NCBI GenBank assembly: GCA_018646195.1
Contig: JABGVH010000207.1
Location: 1-42,149, forward strand
Direction: 5' to 3'
From: Halobacteriovoraceae bacterium
Lineage (GTDB): Bacteria > Bdellovibrionota > Bacteriovoracia > Bacteriovoracales > Bacteriovoracaceae
Length of the DNA stretch: 42,149 nucleotides
Shown: one piece after another, positions 10,201 to 17,772 of the stretch
Position numbering within the stretch: the first letter of the stretch is position 1
How the letters are laid out: each line of letters begins with the position of its first letter
The notes under the pieces: generated by a model
The model's database searches: none
What the model saw: the letters and a program-made list of their open reading frames with translations, nothing else
What the model was told of the DNA's origin: nothing
Position numbers and translations under genes: made by a program

Positions 10201-11619
10201 GTATTCCACCAGCTCATTTATTTGTTCATCCTCACCTAATTTCAAAGTTAGAGAAACCTCTCCAATTTTTTCCTTAACGGCACCTAAGCAGGATTTAAAA
10301 ATTAGATCAAAACTAGACTGACTAGTAGAATCTATTTTTTGGTAGTCCACTTCTCTATAAAACTGATGATTCTTGTAAAATTTATTCTCTACCAAACAGG
10401 CCACAAATTGACTGGAAATTTGACCTTTATAGGCGTCGAAGTTGCCTTTATTTGCCAGCGCCGCAAATTGCTCATTAGCATGGTGCAGACTCCAGCGGTG
10501 ACCCACTTCCATACTGGCGTGGATCAGACACGATTTTTTAATTTGTTTTTTATCAAGGCTTGGGTTTTCATTCTCTTTAATTAACTGGCGCTCTACTAAG
10601 CATTTCTCAAAAGTCTTCCTGGCGCTACTTGAAAAGTGATCTAGTTTATTAATGCTGCTTGAAAGCCTTGCAGCGACGAACTCTAAGATCTCAGAGTCTT
10701 CTAGTGTGCTTATATAATTATCGGTGGTGCCAATTCGTTTTACCGGTTCATGGTGGGCGGTGATAGTGGTTAAGGGAACCCCTACTACGGTGTCAGAAGT
10801 TCCAGTGGTGTTGCTGGAGTACTCTAGCAAGCTCCAGTAATCAGCACTGCGGGTCAGCTTATAATGGCGTTTGGTGACATTTTCAATTCCACTCTGTTCG
10901 AGGGTTATCAGAGAGACCCTACCTGAGCTGGCATTTTCAAGTGGATCGATTCGCATTAAGAAGAGATTCTCACCCGACTCATTTTTAAAGAGGAAATTGG
11001 AGCCAAAGCGGGAGTATTGGAATCCCTCCATTACCCCTTCGCGATTAATCAGCGAAAATTTACTTATATTATTTTTGGCGTCTATTACAGCTCTCAATTG
11101 GAATTTACCGATTGGCCGCGACAATTCAATATTTATCAATGGAATTGAACGGTAGCTCTCTGGCCCCATTTTAATTATGGCATTGAGCTGATCTTGCTGT
11201 TCTAGGATTGGATTTTTATGCTTGTCTTTAGAAACTGAAACCAAATTAAAGTGCAGCACCTTGATGGGATGAGCGCGGCCATTTAAAAAACGAAGTTCCT
11301 CTAATTTGGCGACAAAGAGATCCCTTGTGGTCAGACTGACTTTCTCCTCGGCCATCAGTTTAACCACCTTATAACTAGCGGTTTCGACTTCCGATGCTGT
11401 CGAGACGTCATAGACTTCAGTTTGCTGGCCTTTATTATAGCGGCGACTGGATCGGTAACTAAATCGAATTTGTCTTCTCTGGAGGGAGTACTCCAGTGTT
11501 AGGTTCTGCTTCCACTTCTTATAAGAAGCTAATAATGACCATTCCCCAGCGGCGTGCGCAGGAAGAATACCTAATAAAAGCGGGCCAAAAAGAATAAATC
11601 CTTTTATTTTCAACCACAT
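7249..11619 (-). CDS. Giant secreted protein with repeated paired-cysteine helical modules
   Basis: 1456 residues with an N-terminal signal peptide (MWLKIKGFILFGPLLLGILPAHAAG). No known domain recognised. The first ~320 residues are beta-like (IKVLHFNLVSVS, LINIELSRPIGKF). After that the sequence is mostly charged helix. Cysteines come in pairs: 340/364, 408/444, 492/504, 550/581, 630/655, 842/861 and 906/928. The first Cys is usually followed by L, I or Q, and several second Cys sit before a short hydrophobic helix. This pattern suggests disulfide-clamped helical hairpins in the periplasm or outside. The C-terminal third is helical and has few Cys. It is divergent from the 326-aa secreted protein, with an FNR-type box between them. 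Confidence 0.75.
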   Translation of the reverse strand: MWLKIKGFILFGPLLLGILPAHAAGEWSLLASYKKWKQNLTLEYSLQRRQIRFSYRSSRRYNKGQQTEVYDVSTASEVETASYKVVKLMAEEKVSLTTRDLFVAKLEELRFLNGRAHPIKVLHFNLVSVSKDKHKNPILEQQDQLNAIIKMGPESYRSIPLINIELSRPIGKFQLRAVIDAKNNISKFSLINREGVMEGFQYSRFGSNFLFKNESGENLFLMRIDPLENASSGRVSLITLEQSGIENVTKRHYKLTRSADYWSLLEYSSNTTGTSDTVVGVPLTTITAHHEPVKRIGTTDNYISTLEDSEILEFVAARLSSSINKLDHFSSSARKTFEKCLVERQLIKENENPSLDKKQIKKSCLIHASMEVGHRWSLHHANEQFAALANKGNFDAYKGQISSQFVACLVENKFYKNHQFYREVDYQKIDSTSQSSFDLIFKSCLGAVKEKIGEVSLTLKLGEDEQINELVEYEKISNAVIKDVIERGYRPCIKMLGPEHSELCHKAGEFIKVSDIFMSSISNKILEGVHNNQSLFKELRKTVLDGYEKCQIEIESDFFSSLDASNFDNKLAAGNKKLLTCVVAVIKNMEKVMPLTELAKLIEGLNFFKQRHLSVAKEQLDSAREEQLECLESRLEEESEVLALIGHLDELRFECTLEGLKSVIPEVYGQAVTPLIQQFFNSEKDSQQITTLIKRLSRQAKREIRRLVSLEEINTTLEEMELFSMSTILERKIELLVETQFPLDSPESEYNQKSGEAIYKKLFEHLKQNPDESLHTNLKAFLSVQLKKYGTRGIEVHANDLLRTVARFSAFYAITRDVDDDSLRESDSKSIINEVEQVYQNCLSRYKPNSDTSLDQYMQYCQKKMVAERIFLVGKKKYEGKVAKNYPLSSRSATRILNPIQYMKSCIEDTDPLNKMSMEQYSAYATACVTLTSVDIAGNLIRNKIHDFRSIIRNRPSMSPLAQANYCMVVNVFTEIARNSEDTPELKGLFSDGDDPHEFGKKQRSIDKIFYAANKPSRGNIDKIGGASMLSFLRLNDNPEASFRNSDRRKLKAVLKAIATEEKLRDDWTERQSQKCYETADQFIMIGFKEYVIQQIPTAYSKIKLESGETTEEVLRALIDVELLELVTKVKLEKGKSRAYVRDDDGNLMNSPITTKMAMDALSGFMNVLGGYISKGFIFDREQMRDEMIIFRNQAKDALRWFLTAPSGVTLNDLTERFGSSPLTDLMAYAAVSQNVHTRFHQFIRKMKTTDREKLWSEARTRSYSRLSKSQKKKYNWLNEKARNLGKLADNMTKSFDFTRIMRPDTKQGRDILSWIKTYYLLPKILSKPVSNSAEWLMNQKIADMILADDSEGGFAEEFVEEVAQYELRLEEEDRFYLLWKFWDDDGDYDFQHLQNVQTHWDAESKTWTNSALKAVKYYGEFILLPKILNRSQTSYQIKLHRKKFIALLQEAQSEN

Positions 11620-11646
11620 AACGACTATTTACCCCTCTCCGTGAGA

Positions 11647-11660
11647 TTGATCGCGATCAA
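11647..11660. promoter_or_regulatory. Perfect FNR/CRP-family box
   Basis: TTGATCGCGATCAA is a 14-bp perfect palindrome identical to the FNR consensus TTGAT-N4-ATCAA. It lies in the 163-bp divergent gap, centred about 34 bp before the start of the 1456-aa gene and 129 bp before the 326-aa gene. By the usual geometry it could repress the leftward gene or activate a rightward promoter starting near 11695. About 0.04 copies would be expected by chance in a window this size. Binding by an FNR/CRP protein is inference. Confidence 0.55.
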
Positions 11661-11782
11661 ATACTGATCGGACGGGAGCGAATGCAAATTTAGTGAAAAT
11701 TTTCTAAAGAGGCTTTTCAAATATCCGAAAAGAGGAGAGAACCAGAAGAGTATTCTATTGTGAACTCTGTGAGAGGATAAAG

Positions 11783-12763
11783 ATGAAAACAAGAGCCTTA
11801 TTACTGATGTGTGTGACCCTATTCTGTCTCAATGCCCATGGCGCTGCCGGCAAGTTTATAGAAGTCCTACTAAAAGGTGGAGGGGATCTTATTTCCACCA
11901 TGGGTAAGAAAGGTATCAAAGGCGCTCCGGCCCAGAAAGTCGAACGCTATATCGCTCACGCCCTTCTTTCCCTCAATGCCGGAGAAGTTCTCTCAAGTCC
12001 TACTGCTTTAAAGAAAGTTATCAATAGCCTGCCAGTCGGGAGCAATGCCGATGAAATTGCTATGGTTAAGCAGATTAAAAAAGTCTTCGCCAAGTCCTCG
12101 AACTCTCTAGACCACGGAGAAATGGTAGAGGCGATCAATAACCTTATCTTTTTGGCCAATCGCTACGGAACTAAAGGTTCTGCTATTTTGGCCTGCGCCG
12201 AATGTGTCAGCGATGCCCTTATCGCCCACGGCTTTAAGTTCACCTTAGAGGTGATAGAAAATAGTGCCGCTAAACGACTGCTCGAAAATGCCATTCCAAG
12301 GGATACGGCGGGAATAAAAACCTACATCACGGATATCATTACAAAATCTAATAAAGGCAAAGGCGCCAAGTACTTTGATAACTTCACTCGCATGAGCCAC
12401 GACCTGGTGGCCCCAGAGGAAGAAAGGGCCTTGGCACTTTTCTTTGGTCTACGTGGAGAAGGTTCTAAGAAACAAAAACAATTGATCGAGTTGATCGAAA
12501 GGGTCAGCAAAAATGAGCGTGGCAATATTCACCTCTTGAACCCTGACAACCCTCATAAGCTTTGGAAACTCTTTTCAGAAGATATGTCTGATGAAGTAAT
12601 GGATGGTTGGATCGAGCTTTTAGAAAATGTTTCAAAAAATTCTGATGGCGACATTAGCAAGAAGAATGCTTTTTATAAATACCTTAAAAAGCGCGCTGGA
12701 AATGATCCGGTTCTGAACGAACACCTCAATCTATTAAAACGAAAGAAGTGTTTCTTTAATTAA
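11783..12763 (+). CDS. Hypothetical secreted helical protein
   Basis: 326 residues; the ATG is preceded by GAGAGG at good spacing. The signal peptide is MKTRALLLMCVTLFCLNAHG, with cleavage probably before AAGKF. The mature part is mostly helical and basic/acidic mixed. It has the segment AILACAECVSDALIAHGF with two Cys and a C-terminal KRKKCFFN tail. No known domain. It sits between the two giant secreted proteins and ends 19 bp from the convergent end of the 1611-aa gene. The position suggests a shared process, but nothing in the sequence names it. Confidence 0.7.
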   Translation: MKTRALLLMCVTLFCLNAHGAAGKFIEVLLKGGGDLISTMGKKGIKGAPAQKVERYIAHALLSLNAGEVLSSPTALKKVINSLPVGSNADEIAMVKQIKKVFAKSSNSLDHGEMVEAINNLIFLANRYGTKGSAILACAECVSDALIAHGFKFTLEVIENSAAKRLLENAIPRDTAGIKTYITDIITKSNKGKGAKYFDNFTRMSHDLVAPEEERALALFFGLRGEGSKKQKQLIELIERVSKNERGNIHLLNPDNPHKLWKLFSEDMSDEVMDGWIELLENVSKNSDGDISKKNAFYKYLKKRAGNDPVLNEHLNLLKRKKCFFN

Positions 12764-12782
12764 CAAACTGCCTGCCAGCTTA

Positions 12783-15700
12783 TTACATAAACTCAACTAC
12801 ACCAGGCTCTCTGTGGATCGTTAAGATCTTGAGGGCCTTTAAAAAATCATCGAATTCATCTACCGTTTTATACTTACCTAGCTTCTTAACTACCCTATGC
12901 GCCACTTCACCAAGTTTTCTCATTTCAAATAGATCGTCAACTGGCATTGATTCCCAGATAACAGCACCCAGGGCGGAGTCGGCCTTATCTTTAGGTGAGA
13001 AGAGGATCCTTCGAAGACTCTCTTCGCTTAAGTCTAAGACTTTGTCGGCGCCTTTAAATTGAAAGGTCCCGCGATCATTGGTTTTAAGAAAATTCTGGTA
13101 GAGCTTCTTAGTCATATCATCAGTAAGGGCGTTGTACTTAGCCGCCAGTATCTTGGCCTCTGCCTCTCCACTATTTGTAATGGCATCTTCCATTACACCT
13201 TGGAAGGCGCGATAAGCTTGAAAAGTTGTCTCAGCACCGACATGCCTGGCCAGGCCTAAGCTAGCGCGTGCCTCTGATTTCATTGACTCGTAGACTAAGC
13301 GCGCTCGGGCATTAAAAAACTTCCGTAGAACTAGTCCGTCTGATAAAGCGCCGCCTAATAGTGAAGGCAAGCGGCGACCAAAGACGCCACCGAGGTGAGG
13401 TCCCCCTTGTAGTAAAATAAGGTAGGGGAATTCTCTTTTTAGCGCTGGAATCTTCATGAAAATATCAGTCATGGTATCCATATGAGTTATCAGAAATTTA
13501 TCCAGCGGAGTTCCGTTCTTTATGGCGATTTCAATCGCTTTTTCCATTCCGCGGACTTTGGGCGCCATTTTAGCAAGGTGACCTAGGCGAATTTTCCTAT
13601 AGCCATTTACCGCCCAGCCGACCAATGGAATTTTGCCGATGAAAGTTTTCCCTTCTTCAATCGCTTTCATAGTCTTTATCGCTTTATCAAGTTTTCCTGA
13701 ATAGCGGCCTAAGATGTCTTGTAACTTTTTAGGATTTCGCCACATGAATTTAGAAATAATTTCTGCCGCCTGCTCATCAATTTCTTTAACAGTCTCTTTA
13801 ACTACTTGCTTAGAGAAATCGCGAATAACATTCCTCGCCACCGCTTTATGGACTCGGTACATATCATCGACGACTTTGCCAATTTGCTTAATCATCTCAT
13901 CCATCGAGATTCGTCCCTGCTTAAACATAAAACGAATCTTATCGACGTCGTCGAGGGCACCTTTGACCACTTGCTCGGGCACGCCTGACTTAACCAAGGC
14001 GGTTGCGGCATTATCGACACCCTTGCCACCGATAATTAATCCCTCTTTAGCGGCGCCTTTTACGCCGACTCCAAAATCCTTAAAAGTCGAACGGAAACCT
14101 AAGACATAGCGAGCAAGGCTGACATCGGCTTCGGCAATGACCCTTTTGGCGGTTGCTTTAAAAGCTTCCTTACCACCGCGCTGGACAACATTTTTGACCG
14201 AAAGAACCGCTAATTTAGTTCCTACGGTGGTTCCCCTGGCGACAATACCCAGCAGAGGAATAATACTTATGGTTTCAAAAATGGTCCAAAACCAGGACCG
14301 GCTGACCCCGTCGTAGGAATCCCTGCGAGAAAACCCTAGCTTCTCCATGGTCTTCACTTTGACGACATTTTCGTCGGCCTCCTGCTTGCGGTCGTATTCC
14401 CGTTTAACTAGCGCCACTTGAGTGCCGAGGGCACCCCAGGCGGCACCAATCATCGCCACCGATAGCGGGGCACAGGCGCCAGCACTGACTCCGGTACAAA
14501 TGGAGCCAATCACAACTGTCGCCAGCATTAAACCGGCCGATAGAAATCCTATCAGCATATCTGTTTTCTCGGCCGAGGACATCGATTGAACATAGTCCAT
14601 TACATCGGCTGGAACTGAAGGCAGTCCCATCATTTGATTTAATTGGTTTTGCGCACTAGTGGTGGAATAGAAGAGCACTTTAAAGGCATCGTGATCACCG
14701 GGTTCCATCTGGCAAAAGTCATTTAATTGATCCATCACTTTCGCTCGGCGCATGAAGGCACCTTTTTGAATCATACTTTTATAAATTGGCTTTTTGAGAG
14801 CACTATCAAGAATAAGAAAATTAAATTTAGTGAGGTACTTATTATCAATTCCATTAGTCAGCGAGAAGTCCTGAAAGAGGTCTTCCTGCTTCTCTGTTTG
14901 TCCACGCAGCTTATAGAGCTCAAGGAAAAATTTTCCAAGTTTGGCCTCTGGCTGAGTCAGTATCTTATTAATACCTTCTCTCGCCTCGTCGGAATCGGCA
15001 AAACGATTCTGATTGAGGTAGTCCTCTACTCCATTGCGAGTCAGAAGAGTCTTGAAAGAAAGTTCTTCCATATGTTTGTATATTTTTTCGCCTTGATATT
15101 CCTGGGTAAAGAGATGGGAGTTACCCTCATTAGTATTGTCTATAATTTGATTCCACATTTCTTTTTTCTGTTTGTAATTGAGGACCGTTCCACCATGATG
15201 GGGGCGCAGGGGTCGGTGCAGGTTAAAGACTTTTCCTACCTCTTCAATCTTCTCAATAATAGAATTAACATTTTTCTTAAAACAGCTTTTCTCGCGGCTG
15301 CGCAATCTATTGGCAAAACGTCCACTGCCACTATAGGTAGGGGTAAAGCCACCTTTATAGGCCTTGAGTTCTTCAAGTGCTACTAGGTGACCAAGCTTAG
15401 TTCGCGCCCAGGGATTACCAGATTCCATTTGGTCAAGTAGGTAATCTAATTCTTTAGGATTAGCAGCGGCTAGGGTATTAGTTTTGCCATCTCTTAGATT
15501 TTTCCAGAGATCTTTTAGAAACCACCAGAATTCTTTGTAGTTGGCCTCATCTAATCTTCTAATTGGAACAAAGTCCTCTCCACTTCTAAATTCTTTGAGA
15601 CGCGACCGGACTTCGCCTAAGATAGTGGCTGGATTTTTGCTGGCACATATTTTTTTAATTTCTTCAGTCGGTCCACTTCCACCGTAGAGGGTTCCGTAAC

Positions 15701-17618
15701 TCTCCCACTCCGGCTCGGAGCCAGTATAACCACCGTCTCCATACTCACTATTGTCTCGCTGTCTCTTATAATCAGTAAATTTTTGATAAAATCGGCAAGT
15801 GCCATAAATCGCCTTACCTAAATTTGACTTAGTGGTAAGAGGAACAGACTGATAGGTTTCTGCCACGTCCATCAATTCTCGCATCGCCCATTGGCGCCAA
15901 GTATTGGAACCATAGAGAGAGGGAAAATCAATTTTAATTCTCTTATCACCAAACTTACTTCTCAACTCTTTTGAGATCAGACCACTATAATGATCAATGC
16001 CATTTTTTTGCATAATCTCTACGAGGTAAGCGCTTAAGTTTTGGCGTGCAGGATCGATTAAGGATTTTTTGCCGTCGCCACTGGTGACTTCAAAGGCGAC
16101 CCCTTGGCGAGGCAGCTCTACAATTTTATTCCAAAGGTCTTCACCATTATAAGTGTAGTACTTAGGGTCTTTGAGTCCTAGCCAGGTAAAAGTATTGTCG
16201 TGGAAGACACCATGCACGTCACCTGATTTGGTTTGCATTACATTGCCAAAATATGTCCGGTCTTCGATATCAGGTCGAATTCCACCATGAGAAGTATTGC
16301 CGACGGCCATATTGGCATTCTTATACTTCTCAAAGGGGGCCAGACCGGAAAAGCCAGACTTGGTAGGATCCTTGTCGATATTGCGGAGATAGTAATCGAG
16401 GAAGTGTGAATTGGCGGCACTGACTGTTAGGCCGTGACTCGAGAGCATTGACTCCATAAATTGCTGGCCCTTGCCTTCTTTATACTTAAATTTTAAGTTG
16501 GCAGGCAATTGGCCATTGAAATGGTTCTGGCAAGAACGAGGAATCGGCACCGGCTTTTGATTTCCAAGCACTGAATCGTAAACAAATACTTGCGAGAGCA
16601 TCATATGCAGGGTTAACCACTTGAGCGCCCTGACGTAATTGAGTTTTGTTGGCGCTTTAATTAGGAATTTAATATCCATCATCGCCATTTCATTGGGATC
16701 AAATTCTAATTGGCTGCGTCCCCACTCCCTCTCTACAAAAATAATCGACCAGGGTTCAGTTTGGGGATTAATTCCCTTTTGAATAAATTTTCGGGCATCA
16801 ATATCGTCACTTGGAAAAAGTGAGGTAGGCACTTCTGGCAATAAGCTATTGTAAAAATACTCGCCGTCATACTCTCCCGGCATATAGGCACGCCGGACCA
16901 CAATTAGCGCTCGCATCGGCATAACAACGCCATCAATATACTCGGCTAAAAGTTTCCTTCGTAGTTCAGCATCAAAATCCGAGTCCTCCATATACTTGCG
17001 GACTTCTTGTAAATTATCTTTAGCTCGTTTATAGAGTTTTCTAACCAGCGGATCATCAACTCTAAAAGAGGTCGGGCGCTTCTCTTCTTTTTCTTCACGC
17101 ATGGTAGTGTCGACAATATTTTCGATAATACCTTTTTGGCGAACTGGCTTACACTCTTCAACTTCTTCGGCCGATTTGTTCTTATCCCAGGTAAAGCGGT
17201 ATTCACCACAGGCATTTTTCTTAATATCTTTTAAAAGTTTTTGAAAGCGGGATTCAGCCAGCTTCACCTTGAGCAATTGATCGCCACCATCAACCGGTGT
17301 TGAACCTCCAACTTCCTCTATTCCAATTTCTCTGGTGGTAGCATCGTCTTCCATTTCAAAGGGACTAGAGTTTTCTGTCAGCGCTTTTTCTAAGGCGTCG
17401 GCCTTATCGGTATTACAGTCGGCGGGAAGATCTTTACCTTGAACACTCTCTTTAAAAAGAGCAATCGCCTGCCTCAACTCCAAGACTGTTAGGTCGTGAC
17501 CGTAGCCGGCTGGCTTTCTTTTAACTTGGGCGTACCAGTCGAAAGACTGGGCGAAGGCCAGCTGAAAAGTGCAGAGGTAAATGAGCGTCGCTTTGATAGC
17601 GAGGGGTAAGAGCTTCAA
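12783..17618 (-). CDS. Giant secreted protein (1611 aa) with internal hydrophobic hairpin
   Basis: Starts at a TTG (17616-17618) with GGAAG five bases upstream, then a signal peptide (MKLLPLAIKATLIYLCTFQLAFAQ). The first ~1000 residues are a polar, mixed-fold region with no domain I recognise. Residues about 1021-1071 are a Gly/Ala-rich hydrophobic pair of helices (LIGFLSAGLMLATVVIGSI, then APLSVAMIGAAWGALGTQVA). A third hydrophobic stretch lies at about 1110-1128 (WTIFETISIIPLLGIVARG). The last ~480 residues are basic and helical. This layout resembles pore-forming or membrane-inserting effectors, but that is a structural impression only. It is upstream of nothing on its own strand; fadD lies before it with a 154-bp gap containing a 20-bp palindrome. 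Confidence 0.75.
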   Translation of the reverse strand: MKLLPLAIKATLIYLCTFQLAFAQSFDWYAQVKRKPAGYGHDLTVLELRQAIALFKESVQGKDLPADCNTDKADALEKALTENSSPFEMEDDATTREIGIEEVGGSTPVDGGDQLLKVKLAESRFQKLLKDIKKNACGEYRFTWDKNKSAEEVEECKPVRQKGIIENIVDTTMREEKEEKRPTSFRVDDPLVRKLYKRAKDNLQEVRKYMEDSDFDAELRRKLLAEYIDGVVMPMRALIVVRRAYMPGEYDGEYFYNSLLPEVPTSLFPSDDIDARKFIQKGINPQTEPWSIIFVEREWGRSQLEFDPNEMAMMDIKFLIKAPTKLNYVRALKWLTLHMMLSQVFVYDSVLGNQKPVPIPRSCQNHFNGQLPANLKFKYKEGKGQQFMESMLSSHGLTVSAANSHFLDYYLRNIDKDPTKSGFSGLAPFEKYKNANMAVGNTSHGGIRPDIEDRTYFGNVMQTKSGDVHGVFHDNTFTWLGLKDPKYYTYNGEDLWNKIVELPRQGVAFEVTSGDGKKSLIDPARQNLSAYLVEIMQKNGIDHYSGLISKELRSKFGDKRIKIDFPSLYGSNTWRQWAMRELMDVAETYQSVPLTTKSNLGKAIYGTCRFYQKFTDYKRQRDNSEYGDGGYTGSEPEWESYGTLYGGSGPTEEIKKICASKNPATILGEVRSRLKEFRSGEDFVPIRRLDEANYKEFWWFLKDLWKNLRDGKTNTLAAANPKELDYLLDQMESGNPWARTKLGHLVALEELKAYKGGFTPTYSGSGRFANRLRSREKSCFKKNVNSIIEKIEEVGKVFNLHRPLRPHHGGTVLNYKQKKEMWNQIIDNTNEGNSHLFTQEYQGEKIYKHMEELSFKTLLTRNGVEDYLNQNRFADSDEAREGINKILTQPEAKLGKFFLELYKLRGQTEKQEDLFQDFSLTNGIDNKYLTKFNFLILDSALKKPIYKSMIQKGAFMRRAKVMDQLNDFCQMEPGDHDAFKVLFYSTTSAQNQLNQMMGLPSVPADVMDYVQSMSSAEKTDMLIGFLSAGLMLATVVIGSICTGVSAGACAPLSVAMIGAAWGALGTQVALVKREYDRKQEADENVVKVKTMEKLGFSRRDSYDGVSRSWFWTIFETISIIPLLGIVARGTTVGTKLAVLSVKNVVQRGGKEAFKATAKRVIAEADVSLARYVLGFRSTFKDFGVGVKGAAKEGLIIGGKGVDNAATALVKSGVPEQVVKGALDDVDKIRFMFKQGRISMDEMIKQIGKVVDDMYRVHKAVARNVIRDFSKQVVKETVKEIDEQAAEIISKFMWRNPKKLQDILGRYSGKLDKAIKTMKAIEEGKTFIGKIPLVGWAVNGYRKIRLGHLAKMAPKVRGMEKAIEIAIKNGTPLDKFLITHMDTMTDIFMKIPALKREFPYLILLQGGPHLGGVFGRRLPSLLGGALSDGLVLRKFFNARARLVYESMKSEARASLGLARHVGAETTFQAYRAFQGVMEDAITNSGEAEAKILAAKYNALTDDMTKKLYQNFLKTNDRGTFQFKGADKVLDLSEESLRRILFSPKDKADSALGAVIWESMPVDDLFEMRKLGEVAHRVVKKLGKYKTVDEFDDFLKALKILTIHREPGVVEFM

Positions 17619-17719
17619 TTAGACTTCCAAATAAGGGTTTTCTTAAGTCTTAGAAGTGCAACTTAGGGGCCAGCAAGGCCAGGCTAACTAATTGAAATTA
17701 GAGGGTAATTCCCCATGAA

Positions 17720-17739
17720 AGTGACGGTATACTGTCACT
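17720..17739. promoter_or_regulatory. 20-bp imperfect palindrome upstream of the 1611-aa gene
   Basis: AGTGAC-G-GTATAC-T-GTCACT: all pairs match except one position in each half. It lies between the fadD stop (17773) and the 1611-aa gene start (17618), about 100 bp upstream of the latter. No T-run follows on either strand, so an operator is more likely than a terminator. The factor is unknown. Confidence 0.4.
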
Positions 17740-17772
17740 CAACTAGGGGCCGTATGGAATTTCGACAATTTA

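Noticed and set aside
14727..15386. 219-codon plus-strand ORF inside the 1611-aa gene
   Set aside because: It is antisense to a long frame with signal peptide and ribosome site, and its translation shows no domain; a chance open frame.
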